Below, in pieces: positions 48,278 to 58,131 of a DNA stretch of 64,000 bases. Under the pieces are notes generated by a model. The model saw only the letters and a list, made by a program, of their open reading frames with translations, searched no databases and was not told the DNA's origin. Position 1 is the first letter of the stretch. Each line of letters starts with the position of its first letter. The translations under genes and the position numbers were made by a program. The stretch comes from Aneurinibacillus soli (lineage in GTDB: Bacteria; Bacillota; Bacilli; Aneurinibacillales; Aneurinibacillaceae): assembly GCF_002355375.1 (NCBI RefSeq), contig NZ_AP017312.1, forward strand, positions 3,980,001 to 4,044,000, written 5' to 3'.

Positions 48278-48751
48278 CTATAATATAGCCTCAATCTCTC
48301 CCTCGATCGCTTCCGGGGCTGTTGTCGGTGCATAGCGCTTGATTACCTCTCCATTCCGATCAACAAGAAACTTCGTGAAATTCCACTTCACGGCCTCTGA
48401 CAAAATGCCCGGTGCCTGTTTGGTCAAATAGACAAACAGTGGGTGCGCGTTTGCTCCCTTCACATCGATCTTGGCAAACATCGGGAAGGTCACACCGTAA
48501 TTCAACTCACAGAACTGTTGAATGTCCGCCTCTGTTCCCGGCTCCTGCTTCATGAACTGGTTGCACGGAAATCCAAGCACTTCGAAGTTTTGCTTGTGGT
48601 ATTTCTCATACAACGCCTGCAATCCTTTATACTGCGGAGTAAACCCACATTTGCTCGCTGTATTTACAATGAGTAAAGCGTTTCCTTTATAGTCGGCAAG
48701 TGACTTCTCTTCTCCGGTAATCGTTTTGGCTGAAAAATCATAGATACTCAT
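48278..48751 (-). CDS. Glutathione peroxidase family (thiol peroxidase)
   Basis: A 157-residue Gpx-like protein. Peroxidatic Cys35 in NTASKCGFTPQY (Cys form, not Sec), GFPCNQFMKQEPG with the resolving-type Cys, and KWNFTKFLVDRNG holding the Trp/Asn of the tetrad. Such enzymes in Bacilli (BsaA) use thioredoxin to reduce peroxides. GGAGG upstream of ATG. Divergent from the MFS gene at 48819. Confidence 0.92.
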   Translation of the reverse strand: MSIYDFSAKTITGEEKSLADYKGNALLIVNTASKCGFTPQYKGLQALYEKYHKQNFEVLGFPCNQFMKQEPGTEADIQQFCELNYGVTFPMFAKIDVKGANAHPLFVYLTKQAPGILSEAVKWNFTKFLVDRNGEVIKRYAPTTAPEAIEGEIEAIL

Positions 48752-48818
48752 ATAAATTCCTCCTTACTATTAGTTGTATAATACAACTAAAGACATGTAT
48801 ATAAAAGGAGACTCCCCT

Positions 48819-50075
48819 ATGCCTTCTTCCATATCCGCTTCCGTACAGAAGACGATTCCGCAGTCGAAGAATCAGGCTCGCATGCTCTGGTTACTCGTTT
48901 CCTTTGCATATCTGCTTATTGTCAGTCAGCGGACAGCCCCTGGCATCATTAGCGATCAACTTCTGTCCGAATTCCATGTATCGGCTTCTGTATTAGGTCT
49001 CATGAGTACGTTTCAATTTGTCATGTATGCAGGTCTGCAAATTCCAATCGGGCTGTGGGCAGCGCGTCTCGGCCCGGCCCGTCTGCTGCTTGTAGGTATC
49101 CTAGCAAGTGGTCTCGGAACAATTCTATACAGTACAGCAGACAGTCTGCCACTTTTATTTGCCACCCGCGCATTGATCGGGTTTGGCGATGCTTTCATCT
49201 GGGTGAATTGTGTACTGATTCTCGGAAAAGCGTTTGAGCCTCGTTCATTCTCGACAATGATTGGCATGACGGGAGCGATGGGCAGCCTTGGCAATATGCT
49301 GACGACCATGCCACTTGCCTGGTGGGTCACCGCTTCTGGCTGGCGACTGCCGTTCACCTGTATGGGCATCATCCTGCTTGTGCATGCGCTAATCATGTAT
49401 CGGGGATTCAGCCGCCGGGATATGCTGTTTCCTGCTGATGCTGCGAACTTGCATCCAGCAGTCACACTGCGAGAATTCGCCACCCTAATCCGGAAGCGGA
49501 CTGTGTGGGGACCCTTTCTGTGCCACTTCGGAATCATAGGTACATATGTTGGATTTACCAGTGTATGGGCCATTCCATATTTGCTTGATATGTATGGAAT
49601 CAGTCGCGCAGAAGCCGCCTCTATTCTTGGCCTAGCACTCATCAGCGCAGTCGCAGGTGGTCCATTGTCCGGTTGGATGGCCGCCCGAGCTGGCAATTGC
49701 CGGACACCTTATATATGGCTACAAGTACTAAACGTTACCGTATGGAGTGTGTTCCTTCTCACCAAAGCGCACCCGCCGCTTGCACTTGTATATGTCCTGT
49801 TTATTGCGCTTGGTTTTGGAATCGGCATCAGCACCCTTACGTTCGCCTCGATTCGAGAGAGTTTCCCTGTAGCGCAGGTCGGTGCACTAACCGGGCTCGC
49901 CAATACAGGTGGATTTTTCAGTGCTGTATTGCTTCCCCCTATTATGGGACTTGTTTTTGACCACCTGGGACTTCACAGTCAACAAGCATATGCCGTAGCC
50001 TTTATTATTCCAGTCCTGTTTGCTTCTATCGGCATTGCAGGAGGCCTTATGTTATCTAAGCCCAAACATGTGTAA
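48819..50075 (+). CDS. MFS transporter
   Basis: A 418-residue major-facilitator permease with 12 predicted helices in two halves; the loop 2-3 motif is GLWAARLGPARLL. It resembles the nitrate/nitrite- or cyanate-type MFS_1 exporters; the substrate cannot be predicted. ATG 48819 has AAAGGAG upstream. Its transcript ends at the hairpin at 50082-50111 facing the second MFS gene. Confidence 0.85.
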   Translation: MPSSISASVQKTIPQSKNQARMLWLLVSFAYLLIVSQRTAPGIISDQLLSEFHVSASVLGLMSTFQFVMYAGLQIPIGLWAARLGPARLLLVGILASGLGTILYSTADSLPLLFATRALIGFGDAFIWVNCVLILGKAFEPRSFSTMIGMTGAMGSLGNMLTTMPLAWWVTASGWRLPFTCMGIILLVHALIMYRGFSRRDMLFPADAANLHPAVTLREFATLIRKRTVWGPFLCHFGIIGTYVGFTSVWAIPYLLDMYGISRAEAASILGLALISAVAGGPLSGWMAARAGNCRTPYIWLQVLNVTVWSVFLLTKAHPPLALVYVLFIALGFGIGISTLTFASIRESFPVAQVGALTGLANTGGFFSAVLLPPIMGLVFDHLGLHSQQAYAVAFIIPVLFASIGIAGGLMLSKPKHV

Positions 50076-50081
50076 GATAAC

Positions 50082-50113
50082 AAAATCGCCAGTATAATCG
50101 CTGGCGATTTTCC
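50082..50113. terminator. Bidirectional terminator between two MFS genes
   Basis: AAAATCGCCAG and CTGGCGATTTT form the stem with A and T runs outside. Confidence 0.8.
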
Positions 50114-50142
50114 CTCATGCTCCCATATATGGATCTATTCCA

Positions 50143-51570
50143 TCACCTAACTGGCTTCCCCCTTCGTGCCGATACAAAAGCACCAAGCAGGCAAATCACA
50201 GCGGCAGCCCCGAATACACTGTGGAGTGCCGCGATAAAGGTAGCGCTATACGCCTCCCCTTGTATCGTAAAACGCTCACCGCTGCCTGCTAGACGCTGAA
50301 ACTGAAAGGAAAATAACGAAACAGAAAAAGTCGTCCCGAGCACCATCCCCAGATTCCGTACCAGCGCATTCAATCCCCCTGCCCTACCTAATTGGATAGG
50401 TGGTACAGCCCCAAGTACGCTCGCATTATTCGGTGACTGAAACATCCCCGTTCCAAGCCCGAACAAAGCCAGATGTAGCGCGATTTGCCACGGTAATTCC
50501 TTTACCCCTAGCGTAGTTAGCATGGCAAATGACACCGCATTTAACAAAAGCCCACCTGTTGTAAGGAAAAACGGGCCTATCCGATCAGACAGCCAGCCTG
50601 AGAGTGGCGCAACGAGTGCCATAACCAACGGGTTTGCCATCATCACATATCCAACAATATGCGGAGAATAACCCAGCACATTTTGCATATAAAAAGGCAT
50701 CATGACTGTAATACAAAACAAGGAAATAAACGATAACAATGCCGCCAGACTTCCCACCCGAAACGTCCGAATTCGATATAAAGAAAAATCAAGCATAGGA
50801 AACGAAATTGAAGTTTCTCGTTTATAAAATCCAATAAGAAGGCCAATCGCTCCCACAAGTCCGGCAATTGTCCAAATAGAGCCCCATCCCCATACTTGCA
50901 CATTTGATAACACATAAAGAAACGCTACAATCCCAACCATATACAACAGTGACCCCGTATAATCAAAAGGCTCGCTTACTTGTTCCAACTTCTCTTTCGG
51001 CAAGATCCATATCCCTGCCAAGAAAGCCAGCAACCCAATGGGAACATTCACCCAGAAAATTGATTCCCATCCAAACGAACTCACAAGCATCCCACCGACG
51101 GCAGGACCGGTTAAAGAACCCAAAGAAACAACGGTTCCTGTAATCCCAAGCGACCTCCCTCTCTCTGCTTTTGAAAAAGTGGAAGCTACAATGGCCTGAC
51201 TATTCCCCATCAACAACGCTGCGCCCGCTGCTTGTACAATCCGTCCGACAATTAACATCCAGATTGAGCCCGATAACCCGCAAAAAATCGATCCTCCAAC
51301 AAAAGTAAGAAACCCTGCTTGATAAAGCCGACCTCGTCCTAGAGAATCGGATAACTTCCCAACGATCGGCAGAAGTGCCGCAATCGTAAGCAAATAAGCT
51401 GTAATGACCCATTGGACAAGATTCAGGGGAACTGCAAGTGCGTGTGAAATACTCGGCAGCGCCACATTTGTAATGCTTCCGTCAAGCGTCGCCATAAAGG
51501 TGCCGAGCGAAACGTTAGCTAGAATCAACCATTTCCTATACTCTTTTTTCTTAGCAGCTACAGTGCTCAT
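50143..51570 (-). CDS. DHA2-type MFS drug exporter (EmrB/QacA-like)
   Basis: A 475-residue permease with about 14 predicted helices. SLGTFMATLDGSITNVALPS is the DHA2 motif D1 in helix 1, GKLSDSLGRGRLYQAGF is loop 2-3, and GITGTVVSLGSLTGPAVGGML is antiporter motif C. It probably exports drugs or toxic organics using the proton gradient. It is the only gene of its unit; the KAS III gene follows upstream at 180 bp. Confidence 0.88.
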   Translation of the reverse strand: MSTVAAKKKEYRKWLILANVSLGTFMATLDGSITNVALPSISHALAVPLNLVQWVITAYLLTIAALLPIVGKLSDSLGRGRLYQAGFLTFVGGSIFCGLSGSIWMLIVGRIVQAAGAALLMGNSQAIVASTFSKAERGRSLGITGTVVSLGSLTGPAVGGMLVSSFGWESIFWVNVPIGLLAFLAGIWILPKEKLEQVSEPFDYTGSLLYMVGIVAFLYVLSNVQVWGWGSIWTIAGLVGAIGLLIGFYKRETSISFPMLDFSLYRIRTFRVGSLAALLSFISLFCITVMMPFYMQNVLGYSPHIVGYVMMANPLVMALVAPLSGWLSDRIGPFFLTTGGLLLNAVSFAMLTTLGVKELPWQIALHLALFGLGTGMFQSPNNASVLGAVPPIQLGRAGGLNALVRNLGMVLGTTFSVSLFSFQFQRLAGSGERFTIQGEAYSATFIAALHSVFGAAAVICLLGAFVSARRGKPVR

Positions 51571-51751
51571 GATGCCTCCGTGTCATCGTTCTCGTGAACT
51601 CCTTAGCATATGTTTTCCGCGTTGTGTCCCTATTAGTCATTATTTTGGTTATTACAGGAACAAACAACAACTGGGATAAGCAGGAGCGAAAGAATAACTC
51701 CTGCAAACTTCCTTGCTTTTCCCTCCCACCACATACCACCCATCTTATTTT

Positions 51752-52744
51752 CTATACCATCCACTCTAGCAAAATTCCTGCTTGCACCAATCCACCGCCA
51801 AAACCATACAGCAAAACACGATCGCCTGCTTTCACTTTTCCTTCCACTATTCCTTTATTCAGCGCGAGTGGAATGGATGCTGCTGACGTATTGCCGAAAT
51901 GCTCTAGGCTCCATAACGTTTTCTCTAGCGGAAATCCACTACGTTCACAAATTGACTCAATCATCCGCAAATTCGCACTATGCGGTACAAACCAATCCAC
52001 TGCCTCAAGCACGGACCCACTCTTCTCCATAACTTTCTCCATCCCGCAAGGCACGGTCGTAACCGCCCATTTATACACTTCTCTGCCGTTTTGAACAATA
52101 TAACCACTGTTTTGTAATTCCTGTCCGTTCATTTGATTCGAAAGTCCAGTACGATATAAATGAATTCCCCCTTCCCCTTTAGCCGTCATGTGGACAGATA
52201 AGAAGCTCCCTCGCTCTTCTATATACTCGACAAGCATCGCTCCTGCTCCATCTCCAAACAAGATACATGTTGTACGATCATTGAAGTCTGTTATTTTCGA
52301 CAACGTTTCCGCCCCAATAACCAACACTTTTTTATTCATACCTGATGTGATGGCACTGTTCGCCATCTGCAAAGCATACACAAACCCGGCACAAGCCGCA
52401 TTCATATCCAGTGCACCTGCATCTTCAATTCCTAATCGTGCTTGCACCTGACTCGCTACACTCGGAAATGCGTAATCAGGCGTGCTAGTTGCAACAAGAA
52501 TGAGATCGACATCGTCTACTGTCTTGTCATACCTTTTCATTAAATCCTGCACCGCCGCCACACATAAATCCGTTGTGAATTCCCCTTCAGCTGCAATTCG
52601 CCGTTCTCGAATCCCGGTCCGACTAAAAATCCACTCATCACTTGTATCCACCATTTCTTCCAGGTCAAAATTGCTTAACACACGTTCTGGTGCATACGTG
52701 CCAATCGCTGTAATTTTCGCTTTTGATAAAAAAGAGTTTCCCAT
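51752..52744 (-). CDS. Beta-ketoacyl-ACP synthase III (FabH-like)
   Basis: A 330-residue KAS III. The catalytic triad is Cys118 in MNAACAGFVYAL, His in FVPHSANLRMIESICERSGF and Asn in EHFGNTSAASIPLAL. It condenses an acyl-CoA starter with malonyl-ACP to begin fatty-acid synthesis. Housekeeping fabH normally sits with fabF; this isolated copy is probably a second KAS III such as B. subtilis FabHB, or a secondary-metabolite version. GGAGG precedes the ATG. Confidence 0.87.
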   Translation of the reverse strand: MGNSFLSKAKITAIGTYAPERVLSNFDLEEMVDTSDEWIFSRTGIRERRIAAEGEFTTDLCVAAVQDLMKRYDKTVDDVDLILVATSTPDYAFPSVASQVQARLGIEDAGALDMNAACAGFVYALQMANSAITSGMNKKVLVIGAETLSKITDFNDRTTCILFGDGAGAMLVEYIEERGSFLSVHMTAKGEGGIHLYRTGLSNQMNGQELQNSGYIVQNGREVYKWAVTTVPCGMEKVMEKSGSVLEAVDWFVPHSANLRMIESICERSGFPLEKTLWSLEHFGNTSAASIPLALNKGIVEGKVKAGDRVLLYGFGGGLVQAGILLEWMV

Positions 52745-52836
52745 ATCGTCCCTCCTGTTTCATTTTACAATTATTATATCACCAGATATTATGACCAGAT
52801 ACTAATTTTTATGAACATCCATATCCCGACAATAAA

Positions 52837-52873
52837 AAAGTCTCCTGTTCACATAGTAGAACAGGAGACTTTC
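52837..52873. terminator. Terminator of the liv operon
   Basis: AAAGTCTCCTGTTC and GAACAGGAGACTTT form a perfect 14-bp stem directly beyond the livF stop. Confidence 0.8.
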
Positions 52874-52885
52874 GCTATCCCTATT

Positions 52886-53593
52886 TTAGTGGCCACCTAA
52901 ATACGCCATCTTAATCTGATCGCTCGCATTTAACTCTTCCGCTGTACCAGACAGCACAACCCGTCCCGTCTCGATTACGTATGCCCGATCAGCAATTGAC
53001 AATGCCATATTAGCATTCTGTTCTACCAGCAGAACGGTAGTGCCCGCCTGATTAATCTCTTCGATAATGCGGAATATCGTCTTCACCAGTAACGGAGCAA
53101 GACCCATAGATGGCTCATCGAGCAACAGCAGTTTCGGGCGTGCCATCAGCGCACGACCCATCGCAAGCATTTGCTGCTCTCCACCTGACAATGTACCGGA
53201 CAACTGCTTTTTCCGTTCGAGTAAGCGTGGGAACAACTCGTACACTTTCGCGAAATCCTGCCGGATACCGTCTTTGTCCTTGCGCAAGAATGCACCAAGT
53301 TCCAGATTCTCTTCCACCGTCATGTTTGCAAACACACGGCGACCTTCTGGAACATGAGAGATTCCTTCTTTCACAATCGCCTGAGCTGCCCGGCCTGAGA
53401 TTGATGTACCTTCATATACAATATCGCCCTGCTTTGGCTTCAAGAGACCGGAGATTGCTTTGAGCAGCGTGCTTTTGCCTGCACCATTTGCCCCAATCAA
53501 CGTCACAATCTCACCCTGGTTAATCTCAAGCGATACACCATGAAGCGCCTGGATGTTGCCGTAGAATACATCGATGCCGTTTACTTTTAACAT
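52886..53593 (-). CDS. livF: Branched-chain amino-acid ABC transporter ATPase LivF
   Basis: A 235-residue ABC ATPase. Walker A GANGAGKST (about 34-42), signature LSGGEQQMLAMGRAL, Walker B LLLLDEPSMGLAP, and H-loop segment VLLVEQNANMAL, typical for LivF. It powers uptake with LivG. Last gene of the livKHMGF operon, 1 bp from livG. Confidence 0.93.
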   Translation of the reverse strand: MLKVNGIDVFYGNIQALHGVSLEINQGEIVTLIGANGAGKSTLLKAISGLLKPKQGDIVYEGTSISGRAAQAIVKEGISHVPEGRRVFANMTVEENLELGAFLRKDKDGIRQDFAKVYELFPRLLERKKQLSGTLSGGEQQMLAMGRALMARPKLLLLDEPSMGLAPLLVKTIFRIIEEINQAGTTVLLVEQNANMALSIADRAYVIETGRVVLSGTAEELNASDQIKMAYLGGH

Positions 53594-53594
53594 A

Positions 53595-54374
53595 TCAGGA
53601 AACCTCCTCGCCGAGATACGCTTCGATTACCTTTGGATTGTTCCGCACTTCTTCCGGCGTACCCTGGGCAATCAACTGACCGTGATCAAGCACATAGATG
53701 CGTTCACACACACCCATTACAAGCGGCATATCATGCTCGATTAATAGAATTGTGAGATTGAACTCTTTGCGGATAAACGCAATCAGCTCCATGAGCTGTT
53801 TCGTCTCCTGCGGGTTCATCCCGGCTGCCGGCTCATCAAGCAACAGAATTTTTGGATTAGCGGCTAACGCACGCGCAATCTCTAAACGACGCTGCTGACC
53901 GTACGGCAGATTTTTCGCCTGCTCATCTTTTAGGCGATCCAGATCAAAAATCTTCAAGAAACTGATCGCCTTCTCTTCCATTTCCTTCTCACCGGAAAAG
54001 TGTGCGGGCAGGCGCAAAATGGAACTGAACATGGAATGCTTGGATTGGGAATGATACGCAACTTTTACGTTATCTAATACAGACAGTTCACCAAACAGAC
54101 GAATGTTCTGGAATGTTCGGCTGATGCCTTTGCGTGTAATCTGGTAGGGCGCATTTCCGTTCAGCTTCTCTCCATTTAGAGAGATCACCCCTTCTGTTGG
54201 CACGTATACACCTGTCAACAAGTTAAAAAATGTAGTTTTTCCGGCACCATTCGGACCGATAAGGCCCACAAGTTCTCCCTGGTTTAAATAGGCGTTAACG
54301 CTGGATACAGCTTTTAAGCCGCCGAACTGGATGCCGACGCCATCAACGTTAAGCAGCGGTGTGTTTGTTGCCAT
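53595..54374 (-). CDS. livG: Branched-chain amino-acid ABC transporter ATPase LivG
   Basis: A 259-residue ABC ATPase. Walker A GPNGAGKTTFFNLLTG, a LivG-type insert NGNAPYQITRKGISRTFQNI, signature LPYGQQRRLEIARAL and Walker B ILLLDEPAAGMNP. The start overlaps livM by 26 bp, indicating translational coupling. Confidence 0.93.
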   Translation of the reverse strand: MATNTPLLNVDGVGIQFGGLKAVSSVNAYLNQGELVGLIGPNGAGKTTFFNLLTGVYVPTEGVISLNGEKLNGNAPYQITRKGISRTFQNIRLFGELSVLDNVKVAYHSQSKHSMFSSILRLPAHFSGEKEMEEKAISFLKIFDLDRLKDEQAKNLPYGQQRRLEIARALAANPKILLLDEPAAGMNPQETKQLMELIAFIRKEFNLTILLIEHDMPLVMGVCERIYVLDHGQLIAQGTPEEVRNNPKVIEAYLGEEVS

Positions 54375-55311
54375 TCGGCTTCCCTCCTACTGTCGCGCGC
54401 TTTTTGAATAGCTGCGTCAATTCTTTCGTACCGAGTAAGCCCTGTGGACGATAAATCATCATAATAATGAGCACAAGGCTGTAAATAATCATCCGTGTCT
54501 CCGGGTAATCCTGCAGGAGCGTTGAGACAATCGTCAACAACACGGCGGCAATGACCGCACCAGACATACTGCCGAGCCCGCCAAGTACAACAAAAATCAA
54601 AATATCAAACGACTTCAAAAAACCGAAGGTAGACGGCTGAATGATGTAGAAGTTATGTGCATACAACCCGCCTGCGATACCCGCGAAGAACGCACCAATC
54701 GCAAATGCCGCTACCTTATAATAGGTCGTATTAATTCCCATCGCATCCGCTGCGATCTCATTCTCGCGAATCGAGATACATGCACGTCCATGTGTGGAAT
54801 TCGTAAAGTTCACAATGACGACGAGCGTAATAATCAGGCATGCGGTCGCTGTCGTCCAGTCCGTCATGCTGTTGACCATCATGCCACTCGCACCGCCAAC
54901 ATAATCAATGTTCAACATGACGATCCGCACAATCTCACCAAAACCAAGCGTGGCAATCGCCAGGTAGTCACCGCGCAGACGCAAGCTTGGAATTCCGATG
55001 ATCAATCCGGCAATCGCTGCGGCAATCCCGCCAATCGGAAGGGCTGCTATGAACGGAACGTTAAAGTTCATGGTCGCAATCGCTGACGCATACGCCCCAA
55101 CCGCAAGAAAACCAGCATGTCCAATCGAGAATTGGCCCGTAATGCCAATGATCAAATGCAGACTTACTGCCAGAATGATATTAATCACAATCGTGATCAG
55201 CATATTCTGATAAAAATCATTGAGCGCTCCACTCATAATCAAAAACTGGATCACTGCGTACAGGGCGAGCGCACCAACTATAGAAAGCCAAAAGCCCTTT
55301 GTCTGCTTCAT
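54349..55311 (-). CDS. livM: Branched-chain amino-acid ABC transporter permease LivM
   Basis: A 320-residue permease with about nine helices. HAGFLAVGAYASAIATMNFN, then the EAA-like loop with GACISIRENEIAADAMGINT and AGIAGGLYAHNFY. It pairs with LivH to form the channel. The 3' end overlaps livG. Confidence 0.93.
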   Translation of the reverse strand: MKQTKGFWLSIVGALALYAVIQFLIMSGALNDFYQNMLITIVINIILAVSLHLIIGITGQFSIGHAGFLAVGAYASAIATMNFNVPFIAALPIGGIAAAIAGLIIGIPSLRLRGDYLAIATLGFGEIVRIVMLNIDYVGGASGMMVNSMTDWTTATACLIITLVVIVNFTNSTHGRACISIRENEIAADAMGINTTYYKVAAFAIGAFFAGIAGGLYAHNFYIIQPSTFGFLKSFDILIFVVLGGLGSMSGAVIAAVLLTIVSTLLQDYPETRMIIYSLVLIIMMIYRPQGLLGTKELTQLFKKRATVGGKPNGNKHTAA

Positions 55312-55328
55312 CGTTGTATTTCGCCTCC

Positions 55329-56207
55329 CTATACTTTCTCTCTCATGTTTTTACCGAACAGGCCCGACGGTCTAAAGATGAGGATCAGGATCAGCACAAC
55401 GAATGCTACGCCATCCCGCCAGAGCGAGTAGCCAAGTGCACTAACCATCGCTTCAATCACGCCAAGCAACAGCCCCCCAACCATCGCACCCGGGATAATA
55501 CCAATCCCGCCAAGAACAGCTGCAACGAATGCTTTTAGACCGGGGATAATCCCCATCAGCGGCTCAATTTTTATATAATAAATCCCAAAGATAACACCTG
55601 CTGCCCCGGCAAGCGCTGAACCGATCGCAAAGGTCGCAGAGATCGTATTGTCAACATTAATCCCCATCAAACGAGCTGCTTCTGTATCATACGATACCGC
55701 CCGCATCGCTTTTCCAATTTTCGTTTTGTGAACGATAAATTGAAGCAGAATCATTAGCCCAAGCGATACACCAAGAATCAATAACGACTGGCTGTTGATT
55801 GTAGCTCCGAGAAACTTGAATTCAGTGGACGGAAGCACCGTGCTCGGATACGCTTCTGGTTGAGCTCCTCGCACATAGATCGTTCCATATTCGATCAGCA
55901 ATGATACACCAATTGCGGTAATAAGGGCCGCAATACGCGTCGCATTCCGAAGTGGCTTATACGCGATACGTTCAATCGTAACACCAAATATCGCACATGC
56001 TGTCATCGAGATCAGCAATGCCGGGAAAAAACTAATTTTCAGCACGGTAATGGCGTAGAAGCCAATAAACGCACCAATCATGAATATATCACCGTGAGCA
56101 AAGTTAATAAGTTTAATAATGCCGTATACCATCGTGTAGCCAAGCGCGATCAGCGCATAAATACTGCCGAGCGATATACCGTTCACAAGCTGCTGAATAA
56201 ATTCCAT
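55329..56207 (-). CDS. livH: Branched-chain amino-acid ABC transporter permease LivH
   Basis: A 292-residue permease with about eight helices: LVNGISLGSIYALIALGYTM, then VYGIIKLINFAHGDIFMIGA is the LivH hallmark, later AVSYDTEAARLMGINVD (cytoplasmic coupling loop). ATG 56207 (MEFIQQL) follows AAGGGAG; the frame is open upstream to 56231. Confidence 0.93.
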   Translation of the reverse strand: MEFIQQLVNGISLGSIYALIALGYTMVYGIIKLINFAHGDIFMIGAFIGFYAITVLKISFFPALLISMTACAIFGVTIERIAYKPLRNATRIAALITAIGVSLLIEYGTIYVRGAQPEAYPSTVLPSTEFKFLGATINSQSLLILGVSLGLMILLQFIVHKTKIGKAMRAVSYDTEAARLMGINVDNTISATFAIGSALAGAAGVIFGIYYIKIEPLMGIIPGLKAFVAAVLGGIGIIPGAMVGGLLLGVIEAMVSALGYSLWRDGVAFVVLILILIFRPSGLFGKNMREKV

Positions 56208-56324
56208 ATGGCCACTCCCTTTGACAAACACTTTACTACTATAACGCGATAATGTCCCTTATAAAGATGGAATGGCGGGACAGATGTCCCACCATTCATC
56301 TTGCCTATGTTGTTACATGATCTA

Positions 56325-57524
56325 TTACGGATTTACTTTCATTTTGAAGGTTTGCTTGCCGTCTTTGTACTCAAGGATGGCTGCAGATTTAATCGGATTG
56401 TGTTGTGCATCAATTGTGATTTTGCCAGATACGAGTTCAAGATCTTTCGTGCTTGCAAGCGCTTCCTTAATCTTCACTGGATCTACATCGCCCGCACGCT
56501 TAATGGCATCAGCGAGAAGGTATCCAGTGTCATAGCCAAGCGCTGCGAAGCCATCTGGAGCTTTGTCTTTGTATTTCGCTTTAAATGCACTGACGAATTT
56601 TTGTACTTTCGGGTCTTTATCTTCTACAGAGTAGTGATTCGTGATGTATGTATTGTTCAGTGCTTTCGCACCAGCAATCTCAATGAGCTTCGGAGAATCC
56701 CAACCATCGCCACCCATGAATGGAACATTCAAACCAATCTCACGTGCCTGCTTCACAATAAGACCTACTTCTTCATAATAGCCCGGCAAAAATACGAAAT
56801 CTGGATTCGCTGCCTTAATGCGTGTCAGCGTCGCACGGAAATCGGTATCACCTTTTACGTAAGCTTCTTTCGCTGCTACTTTTCCGCCGTTTTTGGTGTA
56901 TGACTCTTCAAACGCTTTTGCCAATCCTTTCGAATAATCGCTTGATGTTTCAGTAAAGATTGCCGCGTTTTTTGACTTTAATTCCTTAGATGCAAAGTTG
57001 GCTGCTACCGTACCTTGGAACGGATCGATGAAGCATGTACGGAATACGAAGTCATTTACTTTACCAGCTTTGGATGTAATATCCGGGTTTGTTCCAGTTG
57101 GTGTTATGAGCGGAATTTTATTTTTCTCCGCGATTTGCACTTGAGACAGTGTACTTGTACTTGTAGCTGCACCAACAAGTGTGACAACTTTATTCTGACT
57201 AATCAGCTTGAGTGCGCCAGCTGTTGCTTCTGCCGGGTCAGACTTGTTGTCCACTTTTACAACTTCAAATTTCTTGCCGTTAACGCCTTCTTTGTTGATT
57301 TCTTCAAGTGCAAGTTCAAGCCCTTCGCTCAGTGACTGCCCATATGACGCTACGCCGCCAGAAAGTTCAAGATTTTCCCCAATCTTGATCGTATCGCCAC
57401 TGCCGCCTGCCGGTTTTTTGTCTGCGCCAGCTCCCGTCTCCTTCGCTCCGCCACCGCAACCTGCTACTACGCCTGCTGAAAGCATGAGTGACATCGCAAT
57501 CCCAAGTGCTTTTCGTTTGTCCAT
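56325..57524 (-). CDS. livK: Branched-chain amino-acid binding lipoprotein LivK/LivJ
   Basis: A 399-residue periplasmic-binding-fold lipoprotein. Lipobox VVAGC (Cys23) after a signal peptide; mature domain IKIGENLELSGGVASYGQSL is the type I (Leu/Ile/Val-binding) opening, with VTLVGAATSTSTLSQVQIAE. It is tethered outside the membrane and delivers Leu/Ile/Val or related amino acids. ATG 57524 has AGGGGG upstream. The operon leader carries a direct repeat that may be an operator (57650-57690). Confidence 0.92.
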   Translation of the reverse strand: MDKRKALGIAMSLMLSAGVVAGCGGGAKETGAGADKKPAGGSGDTIKIGENLELSGGVASYGQSLSEGLELALEEINKEGVNGKKFEVVKVDNKSDPAEATAGALKLISQNKVVTLVGAATSTSTLSQVQIAEKNKIPLITPTGTNPDITSKAGKVNDFVFRTCFIDPFQGTVAANFASKELKSKNAAIFTETSSDYSKGLAKAFEESYTKNGGKVAAKEAYVKGDTDFRATLTRIKAANPDFVFLPGYYEEVGLIVKQAREIGLNVPFMGGDGWDSPKLIEIAGAKALNNTYITNHYSVEDKDPKVQKFVSAFKAKYKDKAPDGFAALGYDTGYLLADAIKRAGDVDPVKIKEALASTKDLELVSGKITIDAQHNPIKSAAILEYKDGKQTFKMKVNP

Positions 57525-57863
57525 AATCTGACCCCCTAAAAAATTTGTAAAAATCATTGTGTGATGAAATAGTTTGTTTTGCTGTTAAACCTTTGTTCTA
57601 TTAGTTCTATGCACAATTGTGTTACCAGCAAAACTATTAAAAATACATATATTATTCTGAAAACATTCTACAATATTATTCTGAATTCGTCTAGAGTAAT
57701 ACTATTTTTATTTATAAAAAAACATATTTTAGTATTGTAAAGCATTACAATGGTAAATCATCACATGATGTAATTATCTAAATGTTTATGTAATATTTCC
57801 CTCCATATATCAAGCATATTACCGTCCATTTGCTGCATCATAAAAACAAAGGAGGGAGTCGAC
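57525..57863. other. Intergenic: liv operon leader and promoter region
   Basis: No gene. It is AT-rich, and on the minus strand contains the direct repeat at about 57650-57690 between the livK start and the divergent small genes. I cannot place the -35/-10 with confidence. Confidence 0.5.
57649..57690 (-). promoter_or_regulatory. Direct repeat, CodY-box-like, upstream of livK
   Basis: Two copies of TTCAGAATAATAT on the minus strand, 24 bp apart. The better one (GTTTTCAGAATAAT) matches 11 of 15 bases of the CodY consensus AATTTTCWGAAAATT. CodY represses branched-chain amino-acid uptake in Bacilli, so this is a plausible site. Confidence 0.4.
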
Positions 57864-58118
57864 ATGAAGAAAAATATAGGTACCCTTGATGCACTTATTC
57901 GGATCACCATCGGAACAGCTGGACTCGCATACAGTACAGCTAAAATCATTCGACATCCACACCGAACAGCTCCCCTGCTTCTCGCAATGATTTTTGGAAT
58001 GAAGGTCGCAGAAGGCATTACTCGCTATTGTCCGCTTATGGATATGATGGGCAAAAATACAGACATGGATGAAACAGACTCGTACAGCCCTCGAAAATAT
58101 ACGCGGCGGATGCGCTAA
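57864..58118 (+). CDS. YgaP-like DUF2892 small membrane protein
   Basis: An 84-residue protein. MKKNIGTLDALIRITIGTAG is the DUF2892/YgaP-type opening, followed by one or two membrane helices and GITRYCPLMDMMGKNT, where the Cys and 'ryCPl..ll' segment are family-typical. AAAGGAGG before the ATG. The polar, Arg-rich tail extends beyond the usual family end. Function unknown. Probably in one operon with the next tiny gene. Confidence 0.8.
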   Translation: MKKNIGTLDALIRITIGTAGLAYSTAKIIRHPHRTAPLLLAMIFGMKVAEGITRYCPLMDMMGKNTDMDETDSYSPRKYTRRMR

Positions 58119-58131
58119 GGAGAGAAGATTC

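Noticed and set aside
49013-49696. 227-codon minus-strand frame
   Set aside because: Shadow of the MFS gene on the plus strand; no membrane or other family pattern of its own.
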